Part shown: positions 23,662 through 33,720 of the stretch, piece after piece
How the letters are laid out: the number at the start of each line of letters is the position of its first letter
Position numbering within the stretch: the first letter of the stretch is position 1
Notes under the pieces: generated by a model
Databases searched by the model: none
What the model saw: only the letters and a program-made list of their open reading frames with translations
Told to the model about the DNA's origin: nothing
DNA from: Tilletia caries
Lineage: Eukaryota; Basidiomycota; Exobasidiomycetes; Tilletiales; Tilletiaceae
Length of the DNA stretch: 64,000 nt
Reading direction: 5' to 3'
Assembly (NCBI GenBank): GCA_032718865.1
Contig: JALUTQ010000024.1
Coordinates: 729,501 to 793,500, forward strand
Translations under genes and position numbers: made by a program

Positions 23662-26298
23662 ATTGTGCGGGCTGCTTGCAAATCGTGTAGGAAGAAGGTT
23701 TGGATGCGGTGGAACACCTTGGGTTACGGGATGGAATGGATGTCTTGGAGATCCAAGCAGGAAGTTCGAAGGAAGTTCGAAGTGGGTAATGAGGTGGTGA
23801 AGGGGGAATATCGGACAGGGATCTTCTCAAAGCAACGTGCTTATCAAAGACCTGTCAGTGAGACTGGAACAGTTTGACGTTGCTTCTGACTCGAACGGAA
23901 TGGTGAAGGTAAGCTCGGTCTTCGGCGAGCTGCAAGGAGACAAGGATTGTGCTTACAAGCTCGGAAGTCCCTGACAGGAAAGGACTTGGGTTCGGGCGAG
24001 GAATCGAATCGGCGTTGAGGGCTGAGGGCTGGGGAGCTGCGACGTCTGGCTTGATGTCTCGCTTCCGTGGTTGAAGAGGGTGGTCTTTCCCTTATTGTGT
24101 GGAGGATAATGCCCGAGGCGGGAAGGATGGACTGAGGCTAGGGGCCTAGGGCACTTCAGCGAAGCTGGTCTTGAGGGAGGCGAGATCTCGTCGTCGTGGT
24201 CGGGGCGTCAGAGCTTAAAGAACGCGATCTTGACGGACAGGCCTATTGTTGACGGCTGAGGAAGGAGGAAGGCTGAAGAGGGCGAAACTGCGGCAGGAAT
24301 ATGTGTCTGAGAATCGAAGTAGAGGGGAATATGCAGGAATGGCGCGGTTTCCGATCCAAGGCTGCAGGATTCGGTATTGTGCTGGGTGATGGACTAGTGC
24401 TGACTCTGTTGTGCGCCGAGAATACGTCCGCTGGGAAAGAGGAGTGGGAGAGTGGAGGAACAAAGCTCGAAAGGGGACGGGGAGAGGAAGACTACTGGTG
24501 AAGGCCCTTGTGGGTGCCGTCTTGAGACAGTGTTTCAGTGCTTGTGCGGATAGGGAATATATAATGCTGTTGAGCCCTGCATTCGTCGCCTCAACTCACT
24601 ATAATATAGACGATGTCTTCCTTCGTTCCTGCAGCGCAATCAGGGTGGCCCGCGCGCTCTGATGAGAAAGGAAACTGGTCTGCTGGGCGGGGGAAAGAGC
24701 CTCGATGTACACAAGCCAATCCAGACCCCAAACTGCGAAGAAAGAGAGAAAGGTCAGGATTTGAATGACGAACTGGACCTGGAGATGCGCGCGGGGGAAA
24801 ATAGCGAAGAAGTGGAATAGCTCATATGGCTGGCACTGGGGGACAGCTCCAGCCTGGCGTCCGAGCGCTTTGTCAGGAAAGGAATGGGGAAGATTGACAA
24901 TGAGGGCCAGCCTCGTAACTGGCTCGGAACTCGGGGATACCAGCCTGCACCTGAAGCGACAAGCTGGCCAGACAGACGCGATCCCAGCGAGCCAAGACGT
25001 GAGCGGAGGGAAGGAAAAGGAAGTTCTCTCCACTACTATACTGGACCAGCTGACGCGGAAGGGAGCGTGTAATACGGAAGACGGGGAAAAAGAAAAGAAA
25101 TAGAAACTCACTAGGAAAGATCAACCCGCCTCTTCTCCAAGCTCGCCTGGGGACTGTTTCCTGATGCTGCTGCTGCTACGCTGGTGCCCGCTGGGTGAGG
25201 AAGAGGGAGCAGAGAGCTGGATTGGTCTCAGAGTATGCTGAGTATGTCTTACGCGGCCGCTTCTGCTGGACGACGATGATGCAAGCAGCTATCCGAATGC
25301 GGACGGGGACGATGGAGCTGCGAGGTGTTGGTCTGGGATAGCCGTTGGAGTGCTGTCGTTGGGGTAGAGGGCAGAGGTAGGGAAGGGAGGAAGGATGGCC
25401 TGTGTCATTGAAACCGCTTCGATTATATATATCTCCCAGTCCCAAACCCAGACTGGTTTCCAAACCAGACCAACACCGCTGCACAGACACTCGCCACCCC
25501 GCCGACGTGCCTGCTGGCCCGCACTTTACTCACCACTTCTCTTCTTGGATGTTGGTCAGCCAATAATCTGCTTTGTTCGCTGTTCCTCCACTCCTGTCAA
25601 AGAGGCAAGACACTCGGTACAGCACGGGGAAGGAAAGGTGGGTCGACGTCGTCCACCAGGGGCACCGTCGGCCGTGACGGGAAGGGAGGGGTGAGTGAAA
25701 AAAGGTCACCACCGATCAAATTCCACACAGAAGTGGCGCTGGAGGCGCAGCACACTGTTCTAGTGCCTGTACCAGTCCAACAATAAACAACATCCCCCAC
25801 CCAGCAACCGGCCAACAGCCACCCACAGCCCACAGCGCAGGGAAATTCAAAGGCAGCCGCCTATTAGCCTATTATTAGCTCCATCTGAATTCTGAGCCGA
25901 TCGCTCTCAGCTCGCTTTGCCCCCGCGGCCCCGCTCCCCAGTTAGTGCTTCTTGTTCATCCACAGCCTTTTATTTTTCATTCTACTTTATATTTTGTTCC
26001 CCCACCTTGCAAGTTCGCAGCCCAGTTAGTGACCCACAGCTGTAATGTGGGTGGATGGAATTCCGGCGAAGTTCGCAGACCGAGCTCGCGAACTCGCCCC
26101 TTTGCTAGAAGTCTTTCAACAAGTACCGGCTCTTTCCAGTCTTGACCATAGTCCACAACCACATCTTCTCCTTGAGAACATGGCGCGCGAGGAGCAGGCC
26201 CAAGACGCGTTTCCTCGTGACACAAGGATAACATGCTATGTATGTAAATGTAAGTGCGTATCACTCGCCAATAATTAATTAATAAGAAGCTATACTTA
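23662..26298. other. Long gene-free stretch upstream of the Medusa-like gene
   Basis: About 2.6 kb without a convincing gene. It probably holds the 5' leader and regulatory region of the minus-strand Medusa-like gene. An AT-rich TATATATA core at about 25427-25434 is the best TATA-like site, roughly 1.8 kb upstream of the ATG, so the leader could be long. The last 400 bases become AT-rich as the mariner-type element is approached. Frames that are open here (for example 24599-25111 minus) look like chance openings, with no recognisable domain. Confidence 0.45.
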
Positions 26299-26637
26299 GA
26301 GGAGTTTGCAAAATGGTTGAGAAAGTGAATTAATTTTTTTTGTTTTGTTTTGAGGGGTAAATCAGCAGCTCAGCCCGAGCAAAGCGGCCCGACCACCCGG
26401 ATTCCGAGCGCCTGATCACACGCGTCGCGCCATACACGCGTCCAAGTCCTTCTCAGGCCTCAGCGCGTCTCTCTCCTCCAGCCTCACAACCTTCCTACAA
26501 TCCTACCCTCTCGCTCATCAACACCTTCTTTCAGCAAACACAGGTCACAAGCAACGAGCAAGTGCTTGGTGCCCACACGCTGCACTCACAGTTCACACAG
26601 TCGCACACTCACAGCCAACAGCTGATAGGTTTGGACG

Positions 26638-28351
26638 ATGGCAGGCAGTGAGTGTCAGACCGTGGTCGCGTCTCTTCTTTGTGTCCATGTACTAGTACTG
26701 ACTCTGCTCGCTCTTTCCAGACTCTGGTACTGCAGTCCCCCGAGCTCGTCCTGTCCAGCCTGATGCTGCTTCTGGTGGTGCGGCCTCCCCTCCAAAGTCA
26801 ACTACTTCTGGTAAGTTGCTCCCTTCGTTCTGATTTTTGAAGCGCCGCCCACTGACCCGATGATTTGCATGTATTCGTCTCTTTGTCGACTGTCGTCACA
26901 ACTCAAAGCTATCGCGATTGAAGATTTCAGCGCGACCGACGAGGAGAAGGATGACGCCCCCGAAGAGGAGACGGCAACGCTTGCATTGGACATCTCCGTC
27001 AAGTTTTTGTCCTCCAGCAAGCCGAAGAAGGGAGCAGGAGCTCCCCAGAAGAAGAGTGGCACTACGCGTCGATGCGTGGAGTTTGGACCGGCTCAGACCT
27101 TCAAGGAATTCAAGCGCAGCGTCTGTACAGTCTTACAGCGGATGGACATCAAGTTCGACATCGGCAACATCCATTTTGACGACATCGACTTCGAAGTGAA
27201 GATCCCGAAGGGACCGGCCAAGTGGAAGAAGCCTCTGGCTGTCGCCACCGACACGCAGTTCAAATCTTTCCGGACTGTTTTGTTCGCCACCAACGACAAG
27301 TACGCAGAGAGTGCGATCATGCTACAAGAGATCGAGGCCGAGAACGAGCTTGAGGATGGAGATGGAGACACCGACAGCGACGTGCAGCTCGCCACCACCG
27401 CCGATCGTAAACGCGCTGCTGCCTCGAGCTCTTCGGCGGGAACGAAGAAGAAAGCCAAGGCAAACACGACTGCTGCGATCGCCCCTCCATTCTCTCCTCA
27501 CAAGGAAACGCTGAAGGAGATCGAAGACCGGTACGAGTGCAAGACTGCAAGCTGCAATCCTGGAGGACACTGCTTGATCCAGGACGGTCGCCAGATCAAG
27601 CTCACCAAGCGCAAGAAGCAGCGCTTTGTTGCGTCTGTTGTCGATGCCTGCACGCATACAGTCGCCAAACCGCCTTCGGTTCTGTTCGAAAACAGCCCGC
27701 CCGCTCGAGGTCTTGGAGGATCAAAGCTTCGCGAGCCAGCAACCCCCCACTCGTGCTGGCACTTACACCGAGGATCTGACGATTACCATATCGTCTTCTT
27801 CAAGCTCAACTCCTCAGATTATCAGTCGCAGAGAGCGCCGAACCACAATCAGCTCCTTCCCTCCGGGCAGCGCGGACAACGGCGTTGACGAGCTGAAGGC
27901 CACCGTTACGATCCCAGAGTTCGACCCCTTGACTCCTGGACCCATTCTGCTGATCGCAGACGCTGCTCGGCTGCTTCATCTGCATAAGGATACGATACAT
28001 GCCCTCAAGAATGCTGGATTTCAGCGCGTAGGCCAACTTGCAAGAGCATACAAGAACAACTTCAAGCGTCTCATCAACGAGACCAAGCTCACAACCAGCA
28101 AGCTTGCTGACGTCGAGGAGCTCTTGCTGCACTGGCTTGGTCTTCAGCGGCCTATGGGCGGAGGAATGGATGCTGGGGCTGGGATGTTCAGAGACCCACT
28201 TTACATGTATGGAGCGGCCGGAAACAACTTCGGTGCCAATCCTTTCGACCCCGTTGAGCCCCCTTTCTCGCCTCAGCTCCCTGCGTACCGCCCTGCGTCC
28301 GACGCTCCGGTAGCTTCTAGTTCTACATCTGGAACCCGTCCCGACTCCTGA
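26638..28351 (+). CDS. Second gene of the mariner-type element, function unknown
   Basis: Likely exons are 26638-26647, 26721-26810, 26909-27678 and 27740-28351 (493 aa). The last intron (61 nt, donor GTTCTG) is inferred because the reading frame changes near 27680; a frameshift is the alternative. The product has an acidic N-terminal linker, a folded part around residues 75-170 (RRCVEFGPAQTFKEFKR, KFDIGNIHFDDIDFEVKIPK), a Lys-rich nuclear-type basic run, then a Cys-containing segment (DRYECKTASCNPGGHCLIQD, then KLTKRKKQRFVASVVDA) of a type I recall from uncharacterised agaricomycete proteins. The C-terminal 90 residues form a predicted helical domain (LLHLHKDTIHALKNAGFQRV, KLADVEELLLHWLG) like SAM or helix-hairpin-helix modules. 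It lies inside the element's inverted ends and converges on the transposase. DNA binding or transposition control is only a guess. Confidence 0.6.
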
Positions 28352-28722
28352 TGAGCATCAAGTCAAAGACCGAGAGCGACGTTTGAGCTCAGCTCCGTCC
28401 TCATCATCGGTCACCTTTTGGCGGTCAATCGCTCAAGAATCATAGACTCAATTCCCAACAGCATGTCACATTGTCACTAAAACTGCTCTTTGCTCGCACT
28501 CCGTCCCTAATTCCTATCCTTCCTGGCCGCAGCCCGTAGCTGGAAATCACTACTGTACCCACATTGAACCCACTGTAAACCGTCACCCACATATTCCGCA
28601 CTGTCATCCATCAATCCTTTCCATTTTCCTTCGCATTCACGCAGAACACATAGCATTCAATCAAGATCTCTATGTCAGAGAAACGAATTGATTTCCACCT
28701 TGTAGCTTCCTCAGGCGGAACC

Positions 28723-29754
28723 TCAGAGATATCCTGCGAGCCGCATCCACTGGACGCAGTCGTGAGGTGTGATGGTACGAATTGCCGACATGAACCCTTC
28801 TGCCTCTACGACTACGCGTCGATGCCGTCGAATGTTGGCCTTGATCTTGGCGAAGGCTCGCTCAATCGGGTTGTAGTCCGGGCTGTAGGGCGGGAGGAAC
28901 TCGATCTTGCAGCCTTTGTATGCATATGTCGAAGAGGTGAAGAGTATCGTGTATCAGTTTGGACTTTGGAACAGAATCCATAGCATCACGTCCGACATCA
29001 ACTCACCAAAACTTTCGACCAGCTCTCGAATCCGAATCGATTTATGAATGCTTGCGTTGTCGAGGACGAGGACGGAGCTGGGCTGGGGATATGGGTTCAT
29101 CCTGGGGAGGAGTTCAAGCTCCAAGTAGCTGTGAAAACGCTGTTCGTTGAAGGAACCTTGAACGGCCCACGGAGCGAATGTTCCAGACATCGAGAGTCCG
29201 GCAATGCACGACAGGCGAGTACCTCTGATGTATGGTCTTCGCAACGGAGCAAGCTGGTTCCGATGGCTCCGTGCGCGAATGCGGACACCGTCTCGAGCAT
29301 CGTAGGCCATTTCATCGGCAAAGACCAGATGCTGGGCCTCGTACCGCCCAATCCTCAGATCGAACGCTCGTCTCTTCTCCGCATCCCTCTCCTTGGCGAT
29401 TCTGTGCGCACGCTTGAGTGTGATACCTAGTCGCTCCAATGACCGATGCATGGTACTGGTTGACACGCGCACGCCTTCCGCCCTTGCCATGATGTCGACT
29501 AGCTCATCGAGATACAAGTCGGGTCGCTGAAGAATGATCTCTTGGAGAAAACCGAGCGCATCCGGGCCGTACAGACGTGGCCGACCAGGGATGTTTCGAA
29601 GGGGAGGACGCTCTTGGACTTGTGCTAGGAGGCGGTAAAGCGTTGCGGGCGAGACAATTTGAAGCCAGAGGAGCTGTCTTCGAGTGAGCAAGCGCGAGTT
29701 CAGCAGCTGCAGGATGAAGCGCTTCACTTGAGGATCGATTCTTCGAAACGCCAT
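28723..29754 (-). CDS. DD34E transposase, Tc1/mariner (DDE_3) type
   Basis: Minus-strand exons are 29007-29754 and 28723-28913 (312 aa). The N-terminus holds helix-turn-helix regions (LLTRRQLLWLQIVSPATLYRL; then a GRPRLYG linker and a second winged-helix-like part). The catalytic triad is complete: Asp in HLVFADEMAY, Asp in VLVLDNASIHKS, and Glu in YSPDYNPIERAFAKIK, with exactly 34 residues between the second Asp and the Glu once the 93-nt intron is removed. It is the best candidate for mobilising the element at 26299-30014. An in-frame ATG at 29865 would add 37 residues, but the ATG at 29754 starts just before the conserved DNA-binding region. No stop or frameshift is seen, so it looks functional. 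Confidence 0.87.
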
Positions 29755-30014
29755 GGCCCGAGTTGCGGGGCGTGTCGCCGTGTCCTGCGGTTTGCGCAGC
29801 CGTGTGCGATGGTTAGGGAACGGGAGCTGTTTGTCCAGGGTGAGGCTGGTACTGAGTGATAGCATGTTGATGAGACAGGTGACAGGTCAGAGAGTGAGTG
29901 AGGCAGTTGAAGCTCGGGCCGTGTGAGCCGGAATGCCGAATGAGTCCCGCCAACGTCAGTCGCGAAAAAAAAAATAAAAAAAATAATTATTCTCAACCAT
30001 TTTGCAAAACCCTC

Positions 30015-33000
30015 TAAGCACCATGAACGACGATGAAATTGATTGGAGTTGCGGGTCACGCCTGTCTGAATCATAAATTGGGCTATGGTAGATAAGCCGC
30101 CTCTTCATCGCTTCATCTCTCTCGACAAGACTACTACGGCTGTGTCGGCACCATCTGCTAGAAGTATTATCATTAGGGAGAGCGATGAGCCGGCTTTTCC
30201 TGATCTCTTGGGCCATTTGTTGTCCCTTGTGTCCTGTGAAAGTGTGAAGCGACGATGGAAGAACCGTCTGCTTATTGCGTTCTCCCGCAGCTCCAATTCG
30301 TCAGCATGTCAGCTCAGCCGCTTCAATTAAATATTGTGCTGTGTGCAACATGTACTTACATGGTTCTTGCTTGCTTCTTCGTCACGAGTACATATGTACA
30401 TAATCCGTGAATGGAGGCATCCCGCATCAGGCAATCATGCTGGCGACAGCACGGGTCAAATGTCAAATCGGAAGCCCTGCGCCTAGCGAGGATACACAGC
30501 GAGGACAGCTATGGATTATGTAAAGCAGCTCGCTGGAGAGGTCAAAGCCTTTCTGGATTGTGGAGAATAATAAGTATAGCATGTGTTCGCAGCTTGTGCT
30601 TGGGCCAGCGAATCGACAAGAACCTACGCTGTTACGATTCGTTGACCTGCTGAGCGCGGGGGCGCTGAGGCCTGAGTCGGCGCTGAGGCCTGAGGCCTGA
30701 GGGTGTCTCGGGCCAGCGCCCCGTGTACCGGCCAGGAACGAACGAACCAAAAGATGCGAAGAGCGACGGCATATCGCGTACATTTCACTATACGCGGCGG
30801 CATGAATCTGCGGGTCATCAGCGCATCAGCGCATCAGCTCCAGCCTCCCGACTTCCTCCACTACACCGCCGACCGAACCGGATGCTCCCCAGAGGGTTTG
30901 GCCTCCCAGACGTTGCCCGGACGTTTGGGCTGCGGGTCTGGAGACGATAATGAGAATGGTCTTGAGAGAAAACTCTCCGGTTCATTTTGAAACTGATCCA
31001 CAAACATTTTGCGTTGACAAGATGAAGACTATCGCACAGACCATGCTCCCTGGATGATCCGGGTGCCAGAGCATCCTCAGACAATTCCCTCGAGAGCCTC
31101 CCTTGCCATCTGCCCAGGAAGCTCTGGACGAAGAGTCTTAACCCTCGGCCGTAAGTCGCTGATCACCCTTCGATCCACAGAGACGGCGTGCTCGGGCTAC
31201 CGATCGAGGCGGAGATGAGGGCACGAGACGCGCACCCTCCCAGCTCACTGCTCACCGTGTCTCGTTCTTCATTTCAATCACAGCCCGCACAGCCCCCTTC
31301 TTCCCCCTTTTTGACCTTCCGTCTTCTCCTCTTCCCCTTCCTCTTCCTCACCACCACCACCACTTCCACACCCATCATCTTTCTTCACGCTCGCATCGAC
31401 GTCTATCTCCACAGCAACGGGGCACCTCAAGGTAAGTGTGTCGCCAAGCCCTCCGCACTGCTGACTATCTCTCTTGGCTGCTTCCGGTCTGCAGCGTCTT
31501 TGATTCCTCTTCCTCTGGTGCTCTCTCTCCTCTCTCTCCTCTCTCTCCTCTCTCTCCTCTCTCTCCTCTCTCTCCTCTCTCTCCTCTCTCTCCTCTCTCT
31601 CCTCACTCTCCTCTCTCTCCTTCCTCCGCTGACTCTCTCCCTCTCTCCTCTCTCTCATGCAGCTCAAACACGACCCGTTCTTTCCGTGGATTCGCCGCTT
31701 CTTCCGTCCGACGCGTCTCGGCCTCCTCCTTCCCTTCCCATCCGAAACAGCCCCCTTCCCCTTTCCTTTGACCGCTGATCCACTTAACCCTCCTCCCCCC
31801 CAAATTCTGATACCCTCTGCTCCCCTCTCGCCAGCTGTCCGTTGCCTGCGGCCCCTTTCCCCGTTCTCTCCTTCTTCCGCCCACCCATCAGTGCAACGTC
31901 TCTCTCTCGTCTCATGCTTCCCTCTCGATCCCGTCCGGCTGCTGCCTCAGTCTCCACTGTAAATTATCATACCTATGCGCGTCTGCAGACAATCACAGCT
32001 GAGATGATATGTGTACACACCTGTGACTGAGCATGTGAGGATGGCTGAGTACAAGCGTGCATGTGGGTCATCTCGCTCAGCTGCTTTGGGGATGCTTAAT
32101 TCAGGCGTAGATGTGGCCCATCTTTAGAGGAGCATCTCAGGATCCTCTGTGGGATCCTCTCCAGAGGAGCGGACGATTTCTGGCGAAAAACATTAATTTG
32201 AGAGCATCTTACAATGTTTTCTCATTGAGGGTCTCAGTCGTCGGCGACGAGATGCAACAGGGAGGGTCATAAGGCCCGGACCCTCCTCAAATATCCTGGG
32301 AATCATCCCAGGAGGGTTTCAAACGGGCGGCGGTGTACTAGAGCAGTTTGCATATTCCTGACCTGGGTGCGTACCTTACCAGAGTGTTCCCCTAACTTTT
32401 TCGCCTTGTTGAATAACAGGTCGCTGGGGGCTGGGAGTGGGATTTAAATACAGACTTAGTCAACAAAGTTAAGTAGCAGCAACTTACGCCTTGGAACCAT
32501 AGTGACCTGGCTGTCGGCTGAAGCCCAAAGGCCAGGGTGTCCCTCAGACTCGATGTGGACCTCAGACCCTTATGACCTGGTAGAGATGTGCGAAGACGTG
32601 ACTGGGGGGGCGTCCTCTCCCCCTCCCCTTTTTCGCGAATCTTTTTGTATCAGAAAGGTCACCAAATCTCAGCCCAGCACGGCTACGCAGAAGCTCAAGG
32701 TAGCTTCGCTACCCTTCGTCTGCTTCGCCATGCGGCTGCGACTTGCGATCGTAGCTACGAGCATCTATATCATTGTCCATGTAACATTTTGAATGTTGAT
32801 CAAACTTGCGTGAAAAAAAAGGGATTGAGGAACTTCACACACGTAATCATCCCGCACGGCTGTATCTACCAAGGAAGCAGAAAGCAAAGAATGATATGTC
32901 ATATGATGGCTTCGCGCAGAGAGAGACAATTGACAAACAAGACGGAGAATAGCTGCGAGCGCAATAAAGATAAGATTAAAAGACTGAGGAGAAAAAAGCG

Positions 33001-33190
33001 TGAGGCTAATGCAGAAGGAGAGGTTAGGGGGATAGGAAACATAAGCGGCCGGGGAAGCAGACGGAAGGGACGTAGAAGACGGGTGAAGGCTGAGACCGGA
33101 GACGAATGGGCAAAGGAATGCCAACAGAGCTTGATGCGAAGGTAAGGGAATATAGAAGAGGCAAGAGCACAGCAGAAAGAAAGTCAGATC
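30015..33190. other. Gene-poor stretch with simple repeats
   Basis: No convincing gene in about 3.2 kb. It contains GGCCTGAG-type short repeats at 30655-30705, CGCATCAG repeats at about 30817-30838, and a pyrimidine-rich block at 31260-31960 that includes a 9-bp minisatellite. Long open frames in that block are by-products of the repeat. The rest shows nothing recognisable. Confidence 0.5.
31522..31622. repeat. Minisatellite of the 9-mer CTCTCTCCT
   Basis: About eleven head-to-tail copies of CTCTCTCCT with one CTCACTCTC variant. The tract is all pyrimidine on the plus strand and sits within a larger CT-rich region. Confidence 0.9.
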
Positions 33191-33228
33191 AGGTCAGGTC
33201 AGGTCAGGTCAGCCGTCAGGTCAGGTCC
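33188..33228. repeat. AGGTC pentanucleotide repeat
   Basis: Seven to eight units of CAGGT/AGGTC interrupted once by AGCCGTC, immediately downstream of the malate dehydrogenase fragment on the minus strand. Confidence 0.8.
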
Positions 33229-33720
33229 AGTGTTGAACATACTATTGGAGTATGGAACCCTGGGCGACTTGAGAGAGGAGAAGCACAATGGTGACGCCGA
33301 AGGTGGCCACCGACGACGGACACATTGACCTCGGCGGGCTTGACGTTGGCAATGTCGAAGTGGAAGGTGGAGGCGCGTGTGATGTCAAAGGTGGTGACCC
33401 GTGACACAGAACAGACTGTACGAAGATATGCAGTGATGAGCACCATTTTTAACTCATGAAGCGTCAGAGCCGTTAGAAGAGGGAGAGGGGGGGTCGGGGA
33501 AAAACCCACCGCTTGGGGTCGTAAAGACTTGAAGACCTCGGCGACGATGGGCACGGTGGAGTTGACGGGGTTGGAGATGACGAGGTGGTGTGCTTTGGGA
33601 GCAACCTTGGCAGCGGCTTTGTCGAGGGAGAGAGCTGTCCGATGGGGCATGGTGAGTGAGGAAAGTCAGTCTACTCATCTTGACGACGTCGACCGGATTC
33701 ATAAGAGCAGAGAGCTGAAA
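33229..33720 (-). pseudogene. Malate dehydrogenase fragment, frameshifted
   Basis: Reading the minus strand, the segment contains blocks typical of NAD-dependent malate dehydrogenase: AAKVAPKAHHLVISNPVNST and PIVAEVF from the central part, then VTTFDITRASTFHFDI, KPAEVNVSVVGGH. After GGH the frame breaks near 33300-33303: the next codons give LRRHHC, while a one-base shift restores GVTIVLLLSQ, the family sequence. The catalytic and cofactor-binding N-terminal parts and the C-terminus are missing, and a non-homologous stretch (33450-33530) interrupts the middle. It is therefore a truncated, decayed copy rather than a gene. It sits in a repeat-rich, gene-poor stretch, consistent with a transposed or retroposed piece. 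The functional gene must lie elsewhere. Confidence 0.7.

Larger units (their letters stand above)
26299..30014. mobile_element. Tc1/mariner-superfamily transposon with two genes
   Basis: The ends are inverted repeats: 26299-26323 and 29990-30014 agree at all but two of 25 positions (start GAGG, core TTTGCAAAATGGTTGAGAA), followed inside by AATTA and T-runs at both ends. Each end abuts a TA dinucleotide (26297-26298 and 30015-30016), the target duplication expected of this superfamily. The 3.7-kb interior carries a DD34E transposase on the minus strand (28723-29754) and a convergent, intron-containing second gene on the plus strand (26638-28351). An intact transposase and well-matched ends suggest recent activity. 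Standard fungal mariners are 1.3-2 kb with one gene, so the second gene is unusual. Confidence 0.8.

Noticed and set aside
24599..25111. 170-codon minus-strand frame upstream of the Medusa-like gene
   Set aside because: No domain, no start context and no splice-consistent extension; it lies in the probable leader or promoter region.
27624..27760. Frame change in the mariner partner gene as proof of a pseudogene
   Set aside because: A 61-nt GT-AG intron (27679-27739) restores the frame and gives whole codons over the gene, so decay is not required, though not excluded.
31188..31778. Long plus-strand open frame rich in Leu and Ser, and its mirror on the minus strand rich in Arg and Glu
   Set aside because: Both are produced by the CTCTCTCCT minisatellite and surrounding pyrimidine tract; there is no non-repetitive protein-like part.
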